A DNA stretch of 64,000 bases. It comes from Amyelois transitella (Eukaryota; Arthropoda; Insecta; Lepidoptera; Pyralidae). The position numbers and the translations under genes are program-made. The notes beneath the pieces are model-generated. The model saw nothing but the letters and a program-made list of their open reading frames with translations, searched no databases and was not told the origin of the DNA. Location: NCBI RefSeq assembly GCF_032362555.1, contig NC_083525.1, positions 7,363,501 to 7,427,500 of the forward strand, read 5' to 3'. This document shows, one piece after another, positions 60,201-64,000 of this stretch. Position 1 is the first letter of the stretch. Each line of letters starts with the position of its first letter.

Positions 60201-62807
60201 CACTTTATAAATAGATAACTTCATCTCACACGTACGTACGTCGTTAAAGGCGACTAAGGGAATATCCGACCCGGATTATTTCTTGCGTGCGACATCACGT
60301 AGCCAGTATCTAGTAGTTAATAGTGAATATTTAATCTGTGGCAGCCACCATGCGCTAGTGAAAGTAACATTGCCGGTCACGCGCCCCACTTTATGTCCAT
60401 GATCTTTTTAAGTATGTTCTTAATTACGCACAACTGAACCTTATGACATAGATTATAAAAGGTACTATTATAATAATATATCTCGTTTATAATGTAAAAA
60501 ATAATTGTCCAATACCTAAGTATGTGTAAAACCGGAAGAGTGTAGAGTAGGCTGTTATTTATATGTATATATATGGAACTTAATGCCGTGCGGTTCCCGG
60601 CACCAATACAAAAAGAAATAGAATCACTCCATCTCTTTCCCATGGATGTCGTAAAAGGCGACTAAGGGATAGGCTTACAAACTTGGGATTCCTTTTTAGG
60701 CGATGGGTTAGCAACCTGTCACTATATGAATCACAATTCTATCATTAAGCTACATAGCTCAACATGGCTATTCAGTCTTTTCAAGACTGTTGGCTCTGTC
60801 TACCCCGCAAGGGATATAGACGTGACCATATGTATATATGTATGGATGGAACTTTAAAAGAGTATGTAAAGAAAGTACATAAAGGCTTTTAATAGGACTG
60901 ATGACTACCTGAATTTATACATAATCCTTCGAAGATGAATGAGGCTTATACACTATTCTCCTGTTAATCGATGGGCTATCAACCTGTCACTATTTGAATG
61001 TCATTAAGCCAAAAAGCTGATCGAGGTTTTTCAGTCTTTTCAAGATTTTTGGCTCTGCCTACCCGGCAAGGGATATATACGTGGTTATATGTTATGTTAC
61101 TACTTATATTTACTACCAATGGTACAAGTATGACCAAATAATAAAAAATATCAATAAAAAGACATGAAAATTTTTCCAGATTAACAGGAAGCGAAAAAAC
61201 ATGCCCATATATAATTTTTTGTAGATAAATATTTATTTATTATTACTTTTTTATTGGAGCACAATACATTTTTTCAACATAAAATGTCTTAATACATATG
61301 GCAAAGGAAAACCAACAAATAAATATATACACAAATTTGGTAGCAAGGAAAAACAGTTGAATAAAAACTGTAGCAGCAAACACACAAAATATCCACTTTA
61401 AAAGAAACATCCTGTGCCAGTTTGTGATTGCTTAGGGAAATGCACAGCTTGCTCAGTGTAAACTATAAAAAACTAGCTGTTATTGCTACGACTGCTGTTG
61501 CATGATATTATGTGTTCTAAATTTGTTTGTGTTCTAAATTTTGAGTTCTTGCCATTTTTTTTATCTACTGTTGGAATTCAGCTGTATAAATCACAATACA
61601 AACATCAAATCCATATATATAATATTTTTTATTTTTTTTTTTTTTTTTTTTTTTTTTAATAAAATTGTTACTGACTGTAATTGAAAAACATTGAAAAAAA
61701 TATAAATGGGGTATATGTATGACCTTGTGGAGGGTGCCACTTGGAACTGGGAGGAACTGGGATGCAGAGATGAGAGAGAGAGAGAAAGAGACATGATATG
61801 AACAATAGAATACAAAAATGTGATTTTAAGAATTACTGTCAGAATTCCCCTCTAGTCAGAATAGCCTCTATAAAAGCATTGATAACATTCTAGCGCATGA
61901 ATCTGATGTCTCAAGAGTCTTTTTCTTATTAGCCTGGGTCTTCTTGTATCTCCTGTCATTAATCTTAGTTACATCTTTACCTCTTTTGAGAGGAGACTGG
62001 GGTGCGTCTTTGACCACAATCCTGGATTGGGGAAGTCAGATTTTTTATATGTAGCAACTCTCATCTGACCTCTGTAATTTTTGAATTGATATTTGGATCA
62101 TGATTATACATTCAATTGCCTGAATGTTCACGTTTTCTCACAATGTCATCCATCATCATAAGAGCACCAACTGTTTATCTCTTGATTCATCATCCTCAGT
62201 TAAGTTCTAAACCTAACCTTCTCTGTAAAAAAGCATGGATGTCACAGGTGGTGACCTGTAATCCTGAAGTAGGTATAAGTAATAATAAGTTCCCACAAAC
62301 AGTTAGATTAGTACCAATTTCCTACCTTCAATTAATGATCCTGAGACACACACTTACCTTACTTTTGGCAAAACCATCGGGGTTCAAAGAAGGCATCAGA
62401 TGTATTTCCGTGGTGTTCACAAGTTTAGTCACTCTTTCATCCCTCCCGTAGTTTAACAGCAAATACTGCGCCAAATAGATCACAAGCTGTCGTCCCACAG
62501 ACTCGTCTCCGTGCATGTTAGCCATATATTTAAAGGATGGCCGACCAGGGTGTCTTCTACGAACATCTTGGGAGATTTCAATAAGCAACAGCTCTCGCCC
62601 CTCAACCGATTGACCAATCGAATACACCCGCGCCAACTCTGGATATAATTTCTCCAATTTATGTAACATAGGCGATATTTCCTCATCAGTGGTGTACTGC
62701 GGCTTCACGAGGAACGGCTCAAGCTCTTCATCCAAGGTACGCGAAACGGATTCATTGACAAATATTGAAAATAACACTATTAAATAAACGCGACACAGAA
62801 AACCCAT
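30269..62807 (-). CDS. CPD: Carboxypeptidase D (silver), complete, 22 coding exons
   Basis: A trans-Golgi and cell-surface metallocarboxypeptidase removing C-terminal Lys/Arg from processed peptides (family knowledge). Minus-strand exons: 62358-62807, 55927-56165, 55465-55634, 54689-54885, 53668-53780, 52636-52739, 48955-49161, 48283-48477, 47059-47144, 45696-45896, 44853-44944, 44427-44583, 43293-43459, 41595-41705, 37663-37819, 36227-36896, 35566-35738, 34654-34792, 33347-33549, 32149-32248, 31409-31549 and 30269-30381; 1394 aa in phase (human 1380). Signal peptide about 1-22. M14 domain 1 (exons 1-4) has HGDE at 99-102 and LHGG; domain 2 (exons 7-12) has HGNE at 505-508, VDLNRNFPD and MELTLELG; both look active. 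Domain 3 (exons 15-16) lacks the zinc ligands. Transthyretin-like modules follow each domain. TM about 1300-1325; the tail has an acidic cluster and EEEIVLL, a dileucine sorting signal. The exon 7 acceptor is weak. Confidence 0.93.
30592..30860 (+). mobile_element. Element A copy in carboxypeptidase D intron 21
   Basis: Full length with a long (ATGT)n tail; GTACTCAGAAAA occurs on both sides (near 30578 and 30858), marking the target duplication. Confidence 0.88.
31726..31978 (+). mobile_element. Element A copy in carboxypeptidase D intron 20
   Basis: Full length, flanked by exact TTCAGTAGCTT duplications (left copy ends at 31725; right copy follows the ATGTATGTATG tail near 31982). Confidence 0.9.
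32343..32560 (+). mobile_element. Element A copy, 3'-truncated
   Basis: GCCGTGTGGTTCCCGGCGCC to CAGTCTTTCAAGACTGCTG; the usual CTACCCCGCAAGG tail is missing. Confidence 0.8.
32687..32745 (-). pseudogene. Partial copy of the carboxypeptidase D exon 19 3' end
   Basis: CGACGGGTATTATCACTACA and AAGGCATATCATAGTTAGATA (minus strand) match the last ~45 bp of exon 19 and its donor region (33338-33395), with changes and a 1-bp insertion. It lies ~650 bp downstream in intron 19. Confidence 0.75.
32896..33050 (+). mobile_element. RTE LINE 3'-end fragment in carboxypeptidase D intron 19
   Basis: LINE end from the GATCAAATT region through GAGAGTTATGAATGTGGATG to an ATGTATG tail; a short deletion near 33030 removes the ACCCCTCCGGGAAAG segment. 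Confidence 0.8.
33055..33326 (-). mobile_element. Element A copy in carboxypeptidase D intron 19
   Basis: Reverse copy whose head lies 21 bp from the exon 19 donor. Its tail side joins the LINE fragment at 32896-33050, so the two simple-repeat tails meet head-on. Confidence 0.85.
33640..33835 (-). mobile_element. Element A copy, 5'-truncated
   Basis: TAGACAGAGCCAACAGTCTT to GATGGAGTAGTCCTTTTG on the plus strand as read. Carboxypeptidase D intron 18. Confidence 0.78.
33992..34239 (-). mobile_element. Element A copy flanked by target duplications
   Basis: Reverse copy flanked by ATGTCCACAGAT (ending near 33991 and following 34239). A short deletion removes the GCTATTTGGCTTAA part. Confidence 0.88.
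34262..34612 (+). mobile_element. SINE B (tRNA-type), most complete copy
   Basis: The head carries a B-box-like GGTTCAAGTCC (34303-34313) within a tRNA-like stretch. The body continues through CATGATCGATCCAATATGGG to the conserved end GAGGATGCAACCGGGACTAA AGCCAGGAGGAAGA. Carboxypeptidase D intron 18. Confidence 0.8.
34985..35215. repeat. 21-bp minisatellite in carboxypeptidase D intron 17
   Basis: About 11 copies of TATATATTGTGAGAAACCCTG. Because 21 is a multiple of three, both strands stay open, giving long spurious frames. On the gene's strand each unit reads TTTCTCACAATATATACAGGG, which resembles a splice acceptor. Confidence 0.93.
35484..35565. repeat. Second block of the 21-bp minisatellite, touching the exon 17 donor
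   Basis: About 3.5 diverged units (AGAAACCCTACATATATCGC...). The final unit runs directly into the donor of exon 17 (GT at 35564-35565). Confidence 0.85.
35780..36035 (+). mobile_element. Element A copy in carboxypeptidase D intron 16
   Basis: CCGTGTGGTTACCGGCACCG to the ATGTATGTATGTA tail, about 40 bp from exon 17. Confidence 0.87.
36036..36135 (-). mobile_element. Element A 3' fragment, tail-to-tail with the previous copy
   Basis: CGTCTATATCCCTTGGGGGA to GAATTGAGATTCGAATAGT, inverted relative to its neighbour; the two form a tail-to-tail pair. Confidence 0.8.
36975..37050. repeat. Palindromic repeat, copy 2
   Basis: AACTATCGCTGTCCCG (36997-37012) pairs with CGGAACAACGATAGTT (37034-37049); CGCGCGACGATG lies upstream. 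Interrupted on its right by element A, with the remainder (TTTATCGCGCAATAAAAACG) at 37318-37345. Confidence 0.68.
37051..37311 (-). mobile_element. Element A copy inside a palindromic repeat
   Basis: Reverse copy with AGTTTATA on both sides. It splits the hairpin element that starts near 36975 and continues at 37312. Confidence 0.87.
37885..37985 (+). mobile_element. Element A 3' fragment
   Basis: TTATCATTAAGCCAAATAGC to an ATGTATGTATG tail, 66 bp upstream of exon 15 on the opposite strand. Confidence 0.8.
38010..38105 (-). mobile_element. Element A 3' fragment, inverted
   Basis: GTCACGTCTGTATCCCTTGC to GTTCAGCTGTATAGC; tail-to-tail with 37885-37985. Confidence 0.75.
38128..38303 (+). mobile_element. 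SINE B copy, decayed
   Basis: TATGATCAAATACGGGCTAG to CTAACGCTAGGAGGAAAAAG. Confidence 0.7.
38414..38665 (+). mobile_element. Element A copy in carboxypeptidase D intron 14
   Basis: Full length, ending TAGGGATATAGACGTGATCA and a very short tail. Confidence 0.87.
39376..39660 (+). mobile_element. Helitron-like fragment inside the hAT-like element
   Basis: ACATATAATAAAACAGTAAA followed by GTCTGTACATTTAGTATTTT is repeated in diverged form at 40811-40870, so the hAT-like element holds two related copies. Confidence 0.5.
39758..39950 (+). mobile_element. Element A copy nested in the hAT-like element
   Basis: 5'-truncated: AAAGGCGACTAAGGGATGGG to GACCATATGTATGTATGT. It shows that element A stayed active after the hAT-like insertion. 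Confidence 0.85.
40017..40744 (-). mobile_element. Non-autonomous Helitron (Lep1-like), both ends present
   Basis: On the minus strand it begins TCTATACTAATATTATAAAG and ends with CGCGGGCACAGCTAGT, with a short GC-rich stem just before CTAG. The host bases are A before TC and T after CTAG, the usual Helitron target. No Rep/helicase frame. The ends are shared with many shorter copies in the window. Confidence 0.8.
40811..40973 (+). mobile_element. Helitron-like copy, short
   Basis: Shares its first ~60 bp with 39382-39440 and ends CGAAGTCGCGGGCAACAGCTAGT at about 40973, the canonical 3' end of the family. Confidence 0.65.
41730..41852 (+). mobile_element. Element A 3' half, diverged
   Basis: AGCAACCTGTCACTATTTGA to TGTCTACTCTGGGCTC, 25 bp upstream of exon 14 on the opposite strand. 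Confidence 0.75.
41875..42040 (-). mobile_element. SINE B copy, diverged
   Basis: TGGATTGGGTGAGTCAAGTT to GCATCCAGTTGTCTGAAAGT, immediately left of the 152-bp array. Confidence 0.7.
42046..43378 (-). repeat. 152-bp tandem array made from carboxypeptidase D exon 13 and its intron
   Basis: The donor motif ACTCACCCCC recurs at 42071, 42223, 42375, 42527, 42679, 42831, 42983, 43135 and 43287, an exact 152-bp period. Each repeated unit holds 83 bp from the 3' part of exon 13 (minus strand, from CGCAGCGTGCGG to the donor GTGAGT) and 69 bp of intron ending CTAGTACAG, a possible acceptor. Only the copy at 43293-43459 has the full exon. I see two variants among units: an A for C in the 42527 unit, and GGAGGCGG for GGACGCGG in the 42983 and 43135 units. 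Confidence 0.95.
43530..43800 (+). mobile_element. Diverged relative of the solo LTR
   Basis: Shares CGCCTTTGGACT, TACAGCGCTCACCAAG, ATCCTCTGGCGG and TTTTACCTAAAACGCCACA with 47221-47494, and has a TATTTAAG box upstream. Carboxypeptidase D intron 12. Confidence 0.7.
44007..44420 (-). pseudogene. Three decayed tandem copies of carboxypeptidase D exon 12
   Basis: ACATACCTCCTCAATATACT (donor plus exon end) recurs at 44007, 44143, 44281 and, in the real exon, 44421, about 136-140 bp apart. The copies keep the LLKYIEE reading and the GT donor but are frame-damaged upstream. The two middle copies are most alike. Confidence 0.88.
44625..44830 (-). mobile_element. Element A copy, strongly decayed
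   Basis: Recognisable from AAGAAGAATCCCAAATATAT and GACATTCATGGGAAAA; most other positions have drifted. Carboxypeptidase D intron 11. Confidence 0.6.
45160..45235 (-). repeat. Unclassified repeat, copy 2
   Basis: Inverted match to 2305-2385, including ACAACATCG and CCCCAGGCATCACACCTAGC. Confidence 0.65.
45945..46160 (+). mobile_element. Element A copy, decayed, tail missing
   Basis: GCCGAATGGTTAATGGCACC to GAACGTGGCCATTCAGTCTG. Carboxypeptidase D intron 9. Confidence 0.75.
46552..46775 (-). mobile_element. SINE C copy, strongly diverged
   Basis: TTGGGCTAACCCAAAGTAGT, ACTAACTCGACGATAGTATA and GATCGAACCCGTAATCTTA preserve the family order. Confidence 0.6.
46800..47018. mobile_element. Possible MITE with TAGTGTTG ends and TATCGATA motifs
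   Basis: TAGTGTTG (46800-46807) and CAACACTA (47011-47018) are inverted ends with nearby TCGAC/TTCGAC. ATCGATAG motifs recur inside. No target duplication is visible, so the class is uncertain. Confidence 0.5.
47221..47494 (+). mobile_element. Solo LTR with 4-bp target duplication
   Basis: Starts TGTGACG and ends CGCCACA (TG...CA), flanked by AGAC at 47217-47220 and 47495-47498. It contains CTAATAAAG as a possible polyadenylation signal. Internal retroviral-type sequence is absent, so it is a solo LTR, type not determined. Confidence 0.75.
47893..48262 (-). mobile_element. Helitron-like fragment in carboxypeptidase D intron 8
   Basis: GACTAGCTTTTGCCCGCGGC gives a 3' end on the minus strand; the other end is not clear. 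The right part contains repeats of GTCCCGTCC and CATCCCATCC type. Confidence 0.5.
51244..51364 (-). mobile_element. RTE LINE 3'-end fragment in carboxypeptidase D intron 6
   Basis: Reverse-strand LINE end, beginning with the simple tail and CACGCCTCTTTCCCGGAGGG and stopping at CATAACTCTCTTCATG. Flanked on both sides by GAGCGAGATA, a plausible target duplication. Confidence 0.85.
51945..52030 (-). mobile_element. Element A 3' fragment
   Basis: GTACATATAATAACGTCTAT to CCGTTCAGCTATC; carboxypeptidase D intron 6. Confidence 0.78.
52800..52936 (+). mobile_element. RTE LINE 3'-end fragment in carboxypeptidase D intron 5
   Basis: Starts at ACCCGAAACCGCCGAGCTTG and ends in ATGTATGTATT; close to the LINE end apart from a 3-bp deletion. 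It lies 61 bp upstream of exon 6, on the strand opposite to the gene. Confidence 0.85.
53098..53366 (-). mobile_element. Element A copy in carboxypeptidase D intron 5
   Basis: Full-length reverse copy; TTTAATC(T/C)TAC lies on both sides (near 53089 and 53367), an 11-bp target duplication with one difference. Confidence 0.88.
53385..53579 (+). mobile_element. Helitron-like element in carboxypeptidase D intron 5
   Basis: From TTATATTACAAATGCGAAAG to GAAGTCGCGGGCGGTCTCTAGT. Closely related in reverse to 183-404. It directly follows an element A copy. Confidence 0.7.
53855..53985 (+). mobile_element. SINE B head
   Basis: Contains GCGCATTATGGTACAGGTTC with the B-box-like GGTTCAAATCG and ends near GCATATTCAGACTA. 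Confidence 0.65.
54030..54150 (+). mobile_element. Decayed RTE LINE 3'-end fragment
   Basis: Diverged match to the LINE end (AATGTGGAAGAAGCCAAAGA, then GTAGTATCTGCCTACCCTTCC). Confidence 0.55.
54205..54254. repeat. Inverted repeat with 4-nt loop beside duplicated exon copies
   Basis: Arms 54211-54227 and 54232-54248 are exact complements (loop AGCC); 5 of 6 further outer pairs also match. Its right end touches the donor-like CTTACT of the last exon 4 pseudo-copy. Confidence 0.9.
54254..54682 (-). pseudogene. Three decayed tandem copies of carboxypeptidase D exon 4
   Basis: Donor-like motifs at 54254, 54376 and 54527 precede the real one at 54683 (spacing 122, 151, 156 bp). The nearest copy still reads [15 protein letters not shown] but has TAG and TGA after FME. 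All keep a GT donor (GTGAGT or GTAAGT). Confidence 0.88.
54973..55225 (+). mobile_element. Element A copy in carboxypeptidase D intron 3
   Basis: GTGGTTCCCGGCACCAATAA to GGGATATAGATCTTATTATA. Its tail and flank are duplicated at 55308-55430. Confidence 0.85.
55170..55430. repeat. Tandem duplication of an element A tail plus flank
   Basis: The block GACTGTTGGCTCTGTCTAC...ACAATTTGCAAGG...AGAAAGCAG near 55175-55264 recurs near 55319-55410 with few differences, about 144 bp apart. It lies just downstream of exon 3 of carboxypeptidase D, another local tandem duplication in this gene. Confidence 0.8.
56170..56630. repeat. ~105-bp direct repeats flanking an element A copy
   Basis: The block AAAAAGAGAACGCCCCCAAT...GGTAACAAATAC at 56172-56269 recurs at 56521-56624 with a few changes. 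The left repeat touches the acceptor of carboxypeptidase D exon 2 (56165). Confidence 0.85.
56272..56514 (-). mobile_element. Element A copy between direct repeats
   Basis: Reverse copy lacking CTTGCGGGGTAGA near its tail. The flanking sequences on both sides are ~105-bp direct repeats, far longer than a target duplication. Confidence 0.87.
56820..57005 (-). mobile_element. Element A copy, shortened
   Basis: ATATAGTCTCGTCTAAATCC to GACATACATGGGACAG; the ATAGAATTGAG part is deleted. Confidence 0.72.
57305..57719 (+). mobile_element. Helitron-like element interrupted by element A
   Basis: Begins TATATTTGCGAAAGTTTGTA and ends CGAAGTCGCGAGCAACAGCTAGT; an element A copy (57395-57608) splits it, and the TGAAACATTA/AATGAAACTT sequences on either side suggest the insertion point. 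Confidence 0.7.
57395..57608 (-). mobile_element. Element A copy inside a Helitron-like element
   Basis: ATATTATCAAGTCTATATCC to GAGTAGTACTATTCTTTTT, with the head of the element missing. Confidence 0.78.
58300..58365. repeat. Palindromic repeat, copy 3, degenerate
   Basis: TTTATCGCGCGATAAA is a perfect palindrome here, followed by CAATCCCGTTTAACTTC and AACAGCGATAGATTTT, related to copies 1 and 2. Confidence 0.55.
58745..58812 (-). mobile_element. Decayed RTE LINE 3' fragment
   Basis: CTTCATCCACATTCATTAAT followed by CTCTTCATGCAAGCTTGCC matches the reverse strand of the LINE's [10 protein letters not shown] region. Confidence 0.6.
58904..59985 (-). pseudogene. 5'-truncated LINE reverse transcriptase (CR1/Jockey-like)
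   Basis: A single minus-strand frame encodes the last third of a non-LTR reverse transcriptase: [10 protein letters not shown] (catalytic box, near 59900), [17 protein letters not shown], then [16 protein letters not shown] and a C-terminus ending [11 protein letters not shown]. Two in-frame stops break it (TGA at 59588-59590, TAA at 59354-59356), with no frameshift. It ends in a (TTTA)n tail at 58904-58925 and is truncated upstream at about 59985, where an element A fragment begins. The sequence is unrelated to the RTE LINE at 9292-12713. It lies in carboxypeptidase D intron 1. Confidence 0.85.
59986..60080 (+). mobile_element. Element A 3' fragment
   Basis: TGAACGTGGCCTATCAGTCT to a TATGTATGAATGTATG tail, touching the 5' truncation point of the LINE fragment. 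Confidence 0.8.
60583..60843 (+). mobile_element. Element A copy in carboxypeptidase D intron 1
   Basis: Full length; ATGGAACTT flanks both ends (near 60571 and 60845). Confidence 0.88.
60940..61100 (+). mobile_element. Element A 3' half, diverged
   Basis: TAATCGATGGGCTATCAACC to ATATATACGTGGTTATATG. Confidence 0.7.
61629..61658. repeat. Poly-T run
   Basis: Nearly 30 consecutive T in carboxypeptidase D intron 1; it may be the A tail of a lost retroelement on the minus strand. Confidence 0.85.
61968..62143 (-). mobile_element. SINE B copy, diverged
   Basis: GACCACAATCCTGGATTGGG to TTCAATTGCCTGAATGTTCA, intron 1 of carboxypeptidase D. Confidence 0.65.
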
Positions 62808-64000
62808 GTTTAATCGTTTTGTTGCTATGAATCCCCACTTGATACTTAAATATTGAAATTACGCGAAAATAATCTATACATTTTACGTTTATTTGAACTT
62901 TTTTTATTGTTAAATTGATTAAAAAAACCTTAAAAACCTACACAAAAGTGACTCACACACAGTTCACTTTACAGATGATGATTGACAGTCAAGAACAAGC
63001 AGGCAGAGTGACAGCAAGGCATAACTTATGTTGCCATAACACTCCGTTGAAAAAGTAACAACTTTTGATAAGTTACTAGACGTAAATTATCTGTTGTATC
63101 TGTCATTTGAAATTAACAAGAACCGCAAGTTTATAAATTACTAGGAAGTTTATAATGACAGATGAATTGTATTATTTTACATCCACATTTCCGTAAATTG
63201 ATAAATTTACTAAGCTATAACCAATAGGAATGTGCGGTGTGATTGGTTGTATATGTCATGTGAATGGGTCACTCACTCTATCCTCTCCCCTTCGCCATTG
63301 ATAGCTACGGATCACAAACGAGTGTGTTTATGTTAAATCCACAAAGTATTAAAAAATGGAAAAGATTTTTATATTTTATGTTTGTAACGAATAAACTCAA
63401 AAACTATAAACCGATTTCAAAAATCCTTTCACCATTAGAACGCTACATTATTCAAAATGCCTACAGCACAGGCATATATTTGTTTCGAAATTAATTAGAT
63501 TTCAGACAGATTAATCAATAGTTACAAAGTAAAAAATCCAAAAAAATAATTCTAAATTTCTTTATTTTTCTCTACAATCTTATAGTTAGTGTATAAACAA
63601 ACAAATCACAGGTAAGGAATATAACAAAAGATTGCGAGAGACTGGTGTCTGAACTAAGCAGAGCCTGTATCTCAGTGCACCAGCCTCTCCCCACAAGGTG
63701 AATAAGTAATAGTTAAGTAAAGTAATCCGAGAAAAAAGCGCTTCCGAAATCCTTTAATTTTATGTACAAACAATTTATACAAAAATATAGGTTTTTAATA
63801 GATCTACAAAAAAGGCACCTCCTCAACTTTCCTGGAAATTTAGGAATTATTGTGCGATATTTCTCCACAAGTTCTTCCGCGATAATTTCCCTTGGGAACA
63901 GTAAATAAATACCTTATGGGTACCCCAAAGTGTGCGCCTGAATTACCGCTGCGCCAAAAAGGCCGTTAAAATACCAATCTTCTCTCGTTTGGAATCCTAC
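62808..64000. other. Upstream flank of carboxypeptidase D
   Basis: Presumably carries the promoter and 5' UTR of carboxypeptidase D on the minus strand. I see no coding exon or named repeat here. A 76-codon frame at 63264-63494 has no recognisable similarity. Confidence 0.55.

Larger units (their letters stand above)
56166..62357. other. Carboxypeptidase D intron 1 (6.2 kb)
   Basis: The largest intron, separating the signal-peptide exon from the rest. It holds five or more element A copies, a Helitron-like element, the truncated CR1/Jockey-like LINE and a SINE B copy. No other gene seen. Confidence 0.75.

Noticed and set aside
63264..63494. 76-codon plus-strand frame upstream of carboxypeptidase D
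   Set aside because: No motif, no splice context and AT-rich low-information sequence; not supported as a gene.

Overview
The window is animal nuclear DNA, most probably from a moth or butterfly. Genes are split by GT-AG introns, and the non-coding DNA is AT-rich and crowded with non-autonomous elements. One family has the ends of the Lepidoptera-associated Helitrons: a start near TCTATACTAATATTATAAAG and an end near CGAAGTCGCGGGCAACAGCTAGT. There is no operon structure and no CRISPR array, tRNA or rRNA gene. The species cannot be named from the sequence alone.

Four protein-coding genes are supported by exon-by-exon translation with consistent splice phases. (1) 619-4894, minus: the 5' six exons of an RRP12-like ribosome biogenesis factor, continuing off the left edge. 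(2) 5387-19499, plus: a complete 12-exon Merlin (NF2) gene, 610 aa, head-to-head with RRP12 across 492 bp. (3) 25875-27779, minus: an intronless 634-aa homologue of the membrane protein KIAA2013. (4) 30269-62807, minus: a complete 22-exon carboxypeptidase D (silver) gene, 1394 aa, with two intact M14 domains, one dead M14 domain, transthyretin-like domains, a transmembrane helix and an acidic tail. These genes share no obvious pathway; only RRP12 and Merlin may share a promoter.

The rest is largely mobile DNA. About 40 copies of a ~260-bp element (here 'element A') lie on both strands. A nearly intact RTE-type LINE (9292-12713) sits inside one of them, within Merlin intron 5, and has the same 5' end and a similar 3' end as element A, so the two are probably parent and parasite. 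Other elements are tRNA-type SINEs, Helitrons, a 2.2-kb element with hAT-like ends and an 8-bp target duplication, a solo LTR and a 5'-truncated second LINE.

The most unusual feature is in carboxypeptidase D. At four exons (4, 12, 13 and 19) the 3' part of the exon plus its splice donor has been tandemly copied into the following intron. The exon 13 case is a nearly identical array with an exact 152-bp period (nine donors, 42046-43378), in which each extra copy carries a possible acceptor and a donor. In Merlin, one element A insertion duplicated a splice donor through its target-site duplication. An RRP12 intron holds two perfect back-to-back hairpins.
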